Shown one piece after another: positions 8,498 through 12,982 of a stretch of 12,982 nucleotides of DNA. The stretch spans positions 18,587-31,568 of the forward strand of contig MU129212.1 in NCBI GenBank assembly GCA_014904985.1, given 5' to 3'. How positions within the stretch are numbered: position 1 is the stretch's first letter; every line of letters starts with the position of its first letter. This DNA comes from Hydnum rufescens UP504. Its lineage: Eukaryota; Basidiomycota; Agaricomycetes; Cantharellales; Hydnaceae. The notes beneath the pieces are model-generated. The model ran no database searches, was not told where the DNA came from, and saw nothing but the letters and a program-made list of their open reading frames with translations. The translations under genes were made by a program, and so were the position numbers.

Positions 8498-8750
8498 TTT
8501 ATCATGCCACCAAATTGTGGTCAGGGGCACTCCGATACGATGGCAAAAAAACAGCCAGATATTGCATTCCAATCTCCCAAGTGTATAATGGGAGGTCGAC
8601 CCACACATGGGGCGAAAAGGCCATATGCACCATGGGAATTGTATCGAGAATAAAGAATGTCTTGCTTGTGCTCATTGGACTCGCTTGGACCTTCAAGGTT
8701 GACACCTTCACCTTGGTTCTGGCCTTTTTCTTGTTGGCATTGGGGGCCAT

Positions 8751-9970
8751 AATCACCTTGGGATCTACCAAGGCACTATGTCTCCTCGCAATGGAGACAA
8801 CACTAGGGAAGAAAGGGTATCAATCATGGTTCACCCGGAGACCACACACTCTGAGGGGTACTTGGATGTGCAGTCTCTTGGCTATGAAACATGCACACCT
8901 GTTGGGGTTGGGGTTGTAGTAGTAGTGACTCAATGCCAGTGCATCTGGCAACACCCAGAATCTCGGCCTTCGGTGTGTTGCGGAATGTGGACTGAGACTG
9001 GGCGTTGCGAGTATGATGGGATATACACTCGTACTATGCAAGACAGGATTAAACACTCAATTAACGTTCCAAGGCCCCAGAGTACTTGGCAAATTTCAAT
9101 GGGACAAGTCAATGTCTAGGTATGAATGTATTCAAATGAAGCAGCAGCTGAATGTGAATTCAATGCAAAATGGATGCAATAACATGGCTTTGTCAACCAA
9201 AAAAATTGACGATACTTGTCCCGTCAGCGCAATGATAATGGTAAGAATCATAGGGCAGCAGAGAGATAGACAATCAGACATGGACATGACACTGGAGAAT
9301 ACAGTCACCCTATGATAACATCTTCCATCGCCTGGGATGGGGACCCACGTTCACATGGCGGCGGAGCATCTCAAATGACACCGCCACGTCCGATAGAGCT
9401 TCTATGTGCCACAAGGTCTGAGCTCCCAGTGTGGGCATGCCACTTGCCAAATGACTACTTGCCACCAGACCTCCCTTTACTGGCGTATGCTGAGGTAAAG
9501 TCCAGGACCACTCACTACATACCCTAGCCATCCTTCATTATGTATAATCGCCTCATTAGGTACCCTAATACAGTCTTCTCCCTTATCCGGGCATCACTGC
9601 CTCATTAATAATACAGTGAAACAATGAATTCTTGCTTACGCGTCTCCACTGATGTCACAGGAGCTAGTTGTATGGAGACTCACTCAAACTGTTGGCAAAC
9701 TGCGCCAATTGCTGAATTACGTAATCAAGACCTTGAGAGAATGCCAATGACAACGTCGCGCTCACTGCCGAGTTACATAATTGTAGTCTTCCCGAGGCCC
9801 CCCACTATAGGGGGTGGCCCTATGTTAGCTACTTGTGTGTTTGAAGGATCGGATGGTGGTGCACTCGTATCTCTAGCAAATATCGCCCTCCAATGAGGAT
9901 TCAGTGTGTGCAAGAGAAAAATTGGGCAGGATGCAGAAAAAAGAATAGGGAGAAAGTAGCAAGGAGATCC
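8751..9970. other. About 1.2 kb without a supported gene
   Basis: Short ORFs occur on both strands, but none has homology-like motifs, intron logic or continuous protein-like text. Items seen: a GTTGGGGTTGGGGTTG string with GTAGTAGTAG near 8900-8925, and a small C5/G5 inverted repeat around an ACTATA loop near 9802-9818. The plus ORF at 9624-9896 (90 codons) is the longest plausible one from 9320 on, but I find no support for it. Confidence 0.45.
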
Positions 9971-9974
9971 TGTA

Positions 9975-9982
9975 CTTATATA
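9975..9982 (-). promoter_or_regulatory. Possible TATA box, minus strand
   Basis: The minus strand reads GGGTATATAAGTACAGG, a canonical TATATAAG, followed by a CT-rich stretch (CTTTCTCCC, TTCTTTTTTC) typical of fungal core promoters. No gene is evident directly downstream on the minus strand, so this may be a relic promoter, for example of an old LTR or lost gene. Weak. Confidence 0.3.
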
Positions 9983-10150
9983 CCCATGGCCTTCGCATCC
10001 TGTGGTAACCTAGCTGTGGTCCCTCATACTAGAGACTCTGCAGTGACTCTGCCACCTCAAGTATGACTGAGTCAGGAGGCGGACAGCCTTTATGCAAGAG
10101 ACTATCTGCGTGGAGTGTCTCACACGCCAGACGCAGTGGCTACAGAATGG

Positions 10151-10216
10151 ACATGATCCATGTGGCAGAAAAAACAGACACAGTCCATGTGGCAGAAGAA
10201 ACAGACACGGTCTGTG
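10151..10216. repeat. 27-bp tandem duplication plus partial third copy
   Basis: Two 27-bp units (10151-10177 and 10178-10204) share TCCATGTGGCAGAA and AAACAG, with a 12-bp start of a third unit at 10205. The unit starts read ACATGATC, ACACAGTC and ACACGGTC, so the same dinucleotide is TG, CA and CG. Confidence 0.8.
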
Positions 10217-11215
10217 TAATACATGCCTTCATTAAACATCAAGTTAACAACCCCACATGGGGTGATTGATTTCATATAGATCTGACCGGATTCTTGGTCC
10301 TGCAATGGCTTCCTTGATGTCTACCCCTATTTTCTGTTTTTGGATTCAGTCAACATTCAGGCTCCGGACTTGTGGCTGGCTGAGCTGAAAAAGCTGTCTC
10401 CACTTATAAGATGAGGTTGAAGACCCACAAAATTCTAATGCTGAACATGGGGGGTTGGAGTATGACGCAAATGAAAGCAACAGTGACAGTGCCGATGATG
10501 GTATTTAATTCAAGTTTTTCATAGTAATGTAAAGATGTGGGCCACATGCACCATTAATATGCAGCTAAAAATGTGTGACATCATAAGTGACTTGTGACCA
10601 ACCCCTGTCCCTGTGAGTAAAAATGGTACAGAGGTGTACTTGAACCTTCACCCCATAGGGGAGTCCTCAAGTACACCACCACATGCACCAAACACCCAGC
10701 ATCTGCATGCTATGTACTTTAGCCCCATGAGCCACCTCCCAGTGAAATTGTTCTTTGTGCCACCAATTTTGGCCTCCAAACTCCCAGGAAACTGTGCTAG
10801 GTGGGTCTCAAAAATCTCAAAAGTTTCCCAGTGAGAGTGTGTAGGCTATCAACCTGAGTGACAGGGATCCTCTGAAGACTCGAGTCCTTTTTGGAACTTT
10901 TAAAAAGAAAGCCTCACAGTGCTGTCATCACACCACTCCTTGCCTCAGACTTATCGACTTCTATCATTAGGGTGTTTCACGATAGAGCCCAAAACAAACC
11001 TCAAAGCACCATTTTGGAGACCAACTGTATTTATTTTGAGTAGTCTTTGGTACCGTTTTGACATTTGTTTTTGCTATTGTGAAAGACCATTTGAATCCAT
11101 TCTCTTTCATCCTGCAGCAAAAAACAGCCCCAATGTATTGATTGTAGTTGACTTGGCTCAATTCAGTTGAGTCAGTCTCAGACCTGACTGTCATGGAACC
11201 AAATTATCTCATGGA
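10217..11215. other. About 1 kb without a supported gene
   Basis: No convincing gene. One short plus-strand frame at about 10408-10506 reads DEVEDPQNSNAEHGG then YDANESNSDSADDGI before a TAA. It resembles the acidic tail of a protein, but in-frame stops lie directly upstream, so it is at best a fragment. The rest is AT-richer sequence with short ORFs that look random. Confidence 0.4.
10633..10677. repeat. Nested inverted repeat (hairpin)
   Basis: An 11-bp perfect inverted repeat, GGTGTACTTGA at 10633-10643 and TCAAGTACACC at 10667-10677, encloses a second small stem CCCC-ATA-GGGG. It would fold into a 45-nt cruciform or hairpin. Function unknown; it could be a regulatory site or the end of an old element. 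Confidence 0.6.
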
Positions 11216-11533
11216 GCTCGTATCCAACCTAACTTGCTGATCGCAGCCTGCCTGCATTGGGCACATTCTTTCTGTATTCCTACTCCAAACCAACTTGCTG
11301 ATCGCAGTCTGCCTGCATTGGGCACCCTCTTCTTTCTGTGTTCTTACTCCAAACCAACTCGCTGATCACAGTCTGCCTGTGTTGGGCACCCTCTTCTTTC
11401 TGTGTTCTTACTCCAAACCAACTCGCTGATCGTGGCCTGCCTGCGTTGGGCGCTCATCTTGTTCTGTGTTCTCACTCCAAACCAACTTGCTGATCACAGC
11501 CTGCCTGTGTTGGGCACCCTCTTTCTGTGTTCC
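11216..11533. repeat. ~64-bp minisatellite, five copies, upstream of the MYND pseudogene
   Basis: The core AACTTGCTGATCGCAG recurs at 11231, 11292, 11356, 11420 and 11484 (period 61-64 bp). It is followed by CCTGCCTGCATTGGGCAC and TTCTTTCTGTGTTCTTACTCC. Copies differ at CTTGC/CTCGC, ATCG/ATCA, CTGCA/CTGTG/CTGCG and GGGCA/GGGCG, all CpG-derived. It ends 25 bp before the pseudogene ATG, so it occupies its promoter or 5' leader. Confidence 0.92.
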
Positions 11534-11557
11534 CAAGGTCATTGCCACAATCCCACA

Positions 11558-12671
11558 ATGGCTGGGACAGTTGATGTGACTCCTTGTGCTGCTCTCGCTA
11601 CACTGGCAGACCACTCATCCCAATTAGGGCCAAATGCAACGTTCACTGGTCCAATCGATGTTAACGGACCCATCACCTTGCCTGAAAACTTGCTAGATGC
11701 AGTTGACTATGGGAATAGAAGCCACCACTTGAGCAGCGCGTGCCCGAGCTGCTGACTCCCTAGTCAGAGCGGAGTTGCAGTGGACTCGTCATCCCAAAAG
11801 CAAGGGCCTTACAAAGACGAGGATGTTCTTCTTCTATCCCTTCAACTCCTGGGATATCTTTCGAAATCTCCATATCTATGTCAGGCATTTTACAAGCCGC
11901 AGCCAAATCCCATGCCAACACATTCATCTTCCACTTTGTCTCAATCTGATCCTCCTTCAGACCCTTCGCGTCCTTCGATGAATATATTCTCCCTCGTCGA
12001 ACACTTTGCCTTCAGACCATCTCCCTCAGAGCCACAATTACCCCATCTTCCCAACGAGATCCAATACTGGGGTGGCATCATTATGCACAACACATGTCAC
12101 AAGGATGAGGGCCGAGGTGGTATTAGGCAATGTGCAAATATGACTTATGGAAAATGGGAGAAGACTCCTTGCAAGTTTGCCAAGTGCTGGAGATGCAGAA
12201 AAGCAAAGTACTGACGCTGGCACAACATCGCCAGGCCCAACAGCCCAGTTAACCCAGAGCCTCGTTACGCGCATATGTTCTACACGATCTGGATGTGTTG
12301 CCGCCATGTCTATGGTGGGACCATCAAACTCTCACCCGCCAGTATCTGGTCCTCCTACCACACCTGCCGAATCTATGGGTGTTGATGAGCATGTTCATGG
12401 TGGTCGGAATCGAGTTATGGGAATGCTGCACCCAGCCACCCCCACAATCCTTGTGGTCAGCGCCACCCTCAACACATGGACTACGTCGACAACCTTCCCC
12501 TGTGTCGATGGATTCATCATCGACCTCTCATCCGCTCCAATCCCTTCACATCTCCCTTACAGGCTACTTCTCACAAGAGTTAACTCTCGATACCTTGTGG
12601 ACATCCCCAACAAACTATGTACTCGGTCCACTGAGCAGACCCACCTTGGTCAGTCATCTAAGCCTACCTAG
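11558..12671 (+). pseudogene. MUB1/samB-like MYND zinc-finger protein, degenerate copy
   Basis: The family (yeast Mub1, Aspergillus SamB) has a C-terminal MYND zinc finger; Mub1 works with the ubiquitin ligase Ubr2, and SamB is linked to septation and polarity. The ATG at 11558 begins MAGTVDVTPCAALATLADH. A second frame then gives AARARAADSLVRAELQW, preceded by a TGA at 11730. The first frame resumes with GPYKDEDVLLLSLQLLGYLS, AFYKP, NIFSLVEHFAFRPS, EIQYWGGIIMHNTCHKDEG, GGIRQCANMTYGKWEKTP and KFAKCWRCRKAKY, ending at a TGA at 12212. These blocks match, from memory, the conserved stretch just before and into the MYND finger. The finger is broken: the second Cys of CANMxC is Tyr, the Cys after KAKY is a stop, and the remaining Cys/His half is not recognisable. 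A different open frame continues to 12671 (Pro/Thr/Ser-rich) and may be the old tail. The long N-terminal part of the family is missing. Family call fairly sure; pseudogene status likely. Confidence 0.8.
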
Positions 12672-12713
12672 TTAGGTACCACTTTTGGGGCAGATAATGG
12701 TACCTAAGTAGGT
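12666..12713. repeat. 15-bp inverted repeat with 18-bp loop
   Basis: Left arm ACCTAGTTAGGTACC (12666-12680) pairs with right arm GGTACCTAAGTAGGT (12699-12713) with one mismatch. It sits at the end of the open frame following the MYND pseudogene. It could be a 3' hairpin or the remains of a small TIR element. Confidence 0.65.
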
Positions 12714-12719
12714 CCCATC

Positions 12720-12900
12720 ACTATCTTTTTGTGAATTTTTAAATAAATAAATAATAAACAAATAAGTGGCAATAAGTTAATACAAACAAACACAGGACTG
12801 AAACCTGCTGACCCCCAGTATAATACAGTGATAATATAAATAATTATGAATGGATACTATCCCCGATAAGCCGTATGGCCTGCTGCAAGTCTGAGATTCT
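12720..12900 (-). other. AT-rich tract; weak tRNA-SINE-like signature
   Basis: The plus strand holds an AAATAAATAAATAATAAAC tract at 12738-12765. Read on the minus strand, a box-B-like GGTTTCAGTCC (12805-12795) lies about 55 bp after a poor box-A-like CGGCTTATCGGG (12873-12862), and the AT-rich tract follows as a tail. That order suits a tRNA-derived SINE, but box A mismatches and the spacing is long. Not a functional tRNA: no cloverleaf was found. Confidence 0.2.
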
Positions 12901-12914
12901 CTAAGTCCCCAGTT

Positions 12915-12972
12915 TTGGCCAATTTTCGGCCATTTCGGCAAGAAGGTGCAGACCGTAAATGGCCATTTCGGC
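12915..12972. repeat. GGCCATTTCGGC short repeats at right edge
   Basis: GGCCATTTCGGC occurs exactly at 12928-12939 and 12961-12972, and a related TTGGCCAATTTTC at 12915-12927. These CpG-containing copies are unmutated. It may be the edge of a larger repeat continuing beyond the window. Confidence 0.5.
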
Positions 12973-12982
12973 CCGGAATAAT

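Larger units (their letters stand above)
7611..8750 (-). pseudogene. Gene C: broken three-exon gene of unknown family
   Basis: Not recognised. The start is the ATG at 8750 (MAPNANKKKARTKVKVSTLK, a basic N terminus). Exon 1 continues TFFILDTIPMVHMAFSPHVW and WVDLPLYTWEIGMQYLAVF. A frameshift at the A7/T7 run (8545-8551) leads to CHRIGVPLTTIWWHDK at the intron 1 donor. Exon 2 has GYVLETE, a TGA at 8413-8415, then MSKIGFYLIKDMTRDGLNV and LLSTFTSEADAIS. Exon 3 has FDKAPAMFCNGSSPTKDIM, SYADTLCDFPEGMYVPSPLP, FDHLFLLHKWYVMPSS, a Ser/Ala/Thr pentapeptide repeat, a TGA at 7866-7868, then FTKRQRTEG and Asp/Gly-rich text (DGGDVSIPAVDGDGDVVMQD). The end is uncertain; the last frame closes with a TGA at 7611-7613. 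A KRQRT basic patch hints at nuclear location, by inference only. It could once have been joined to gene B, as both share strand and style. Confidence 0.57.

Noticed and set aside
8440..8919. Plus-strand 159-codon ORF with a membrane-like stretch
   Set aside because: It is antisense to gene C exon 1 and intron 1. The hydrophobic run is the complement of the Lys-rich N terminus of gene C.
8890..8925. Telomere-like or G-quadruplex GTTGGGG repeat
   Set aside because: Only two G4 tracts, and no extended array.
9300..10050. Solo LTR of a retrotransposon, from the minus-strand TATA box and CT-rich leader
   Set aside because: I found no paired LTR copy, no clear TG...CA ends with target duplication, no primer-binding site and no gag or pol text.
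1..12214. UGA recoded as an amino acid (alternative code or selenocysteine) explaining TGA-only stops
   Set aside because: The loci also carry frameshifts and a MITE. The TGA sites do not share one expected residue: one is at an expected Arg and one at an expected Cys in the MYND gene. The 18-bp array shows CGA and CAA in place of TGA. Decay explains more.
12780..12880. tRNA gene
   Set aside because: Only a T-arm-like string is present; no acceptor stem or anticodon arm can be formed.

Overview
The window looks like nuclear DNA of an agaricomycete-type basidiomycete fungus. Coding blocks are broken by short introns (about 52-77 bp) with GTRNGN-like donors, CTAAT/CTAAC branch sites and YAG acceptors. 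One locus is recognisable as a MUB1/samB-type MYND zinc-finger gene. No tRNA, rRNA, CRISPR array or intact transposase was found. The region is a decaying, repeat-rich, accessory-type stretch.

Layout. Positions 1-1455 (minus strand) hold a broken multi-exon gene of unknown family (gene A) that runs off the left edge. Positions 1617-2044 are a ~70-bp minisatellite. Positions 2345-7296 (minus) hold a very long broken gene (gene B, about 1,500 codons). It contains two introns, a well-preserved ~270-residue unknown module, an acidic then basic segment, a Pro/Ala/Thr/Ser 30-bp repeat tract, a 295-bp palindromic MITE inserted at a TA, Ser/His/Pro-coding 18- and 20-bp minisatellites, and a C-terminal unknown module. 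Positions 7611-8750 (minus) hold a third broken gene (gene C) with two introns and a pentapeptide repeat. From 8751 to 11215 I see almost no coding evidence, only small repeats, a hairpin and a possible minus-strand TATA box. Positions 11216-11533 are a ~64-bp minisatellite. It lies just upstream of a MUB1/samB-like MYND pseudogene on the plus strand (11558 to about 12214, possibly 12671). The right end holds a 15-bp inverted repeat, an AT-rich tract and a short GGCCATTTCGGC repeat.

The unifying signal is CpG decay. Every in-frame nonsense codon in the four broken genes is TGA, never TAA or TAG. Several unrelated tandem arrays vary between copies at sites that appear as CG, TG or CA. In the 18-bp array inside gene B, one codon position is seen as CGA, CAA and TGA in different units, so the TGA stops can be traced to CGA arginine codons. 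This fits deamination of methylated CpG, or a CpG-directed RIP-like process, acting on the whole block.

Genes A, B and C lie head to tail on one strand and may once have been a co-inherited cassette or parts of larger genes. No function can be assigned to them and no working pathway is implied.
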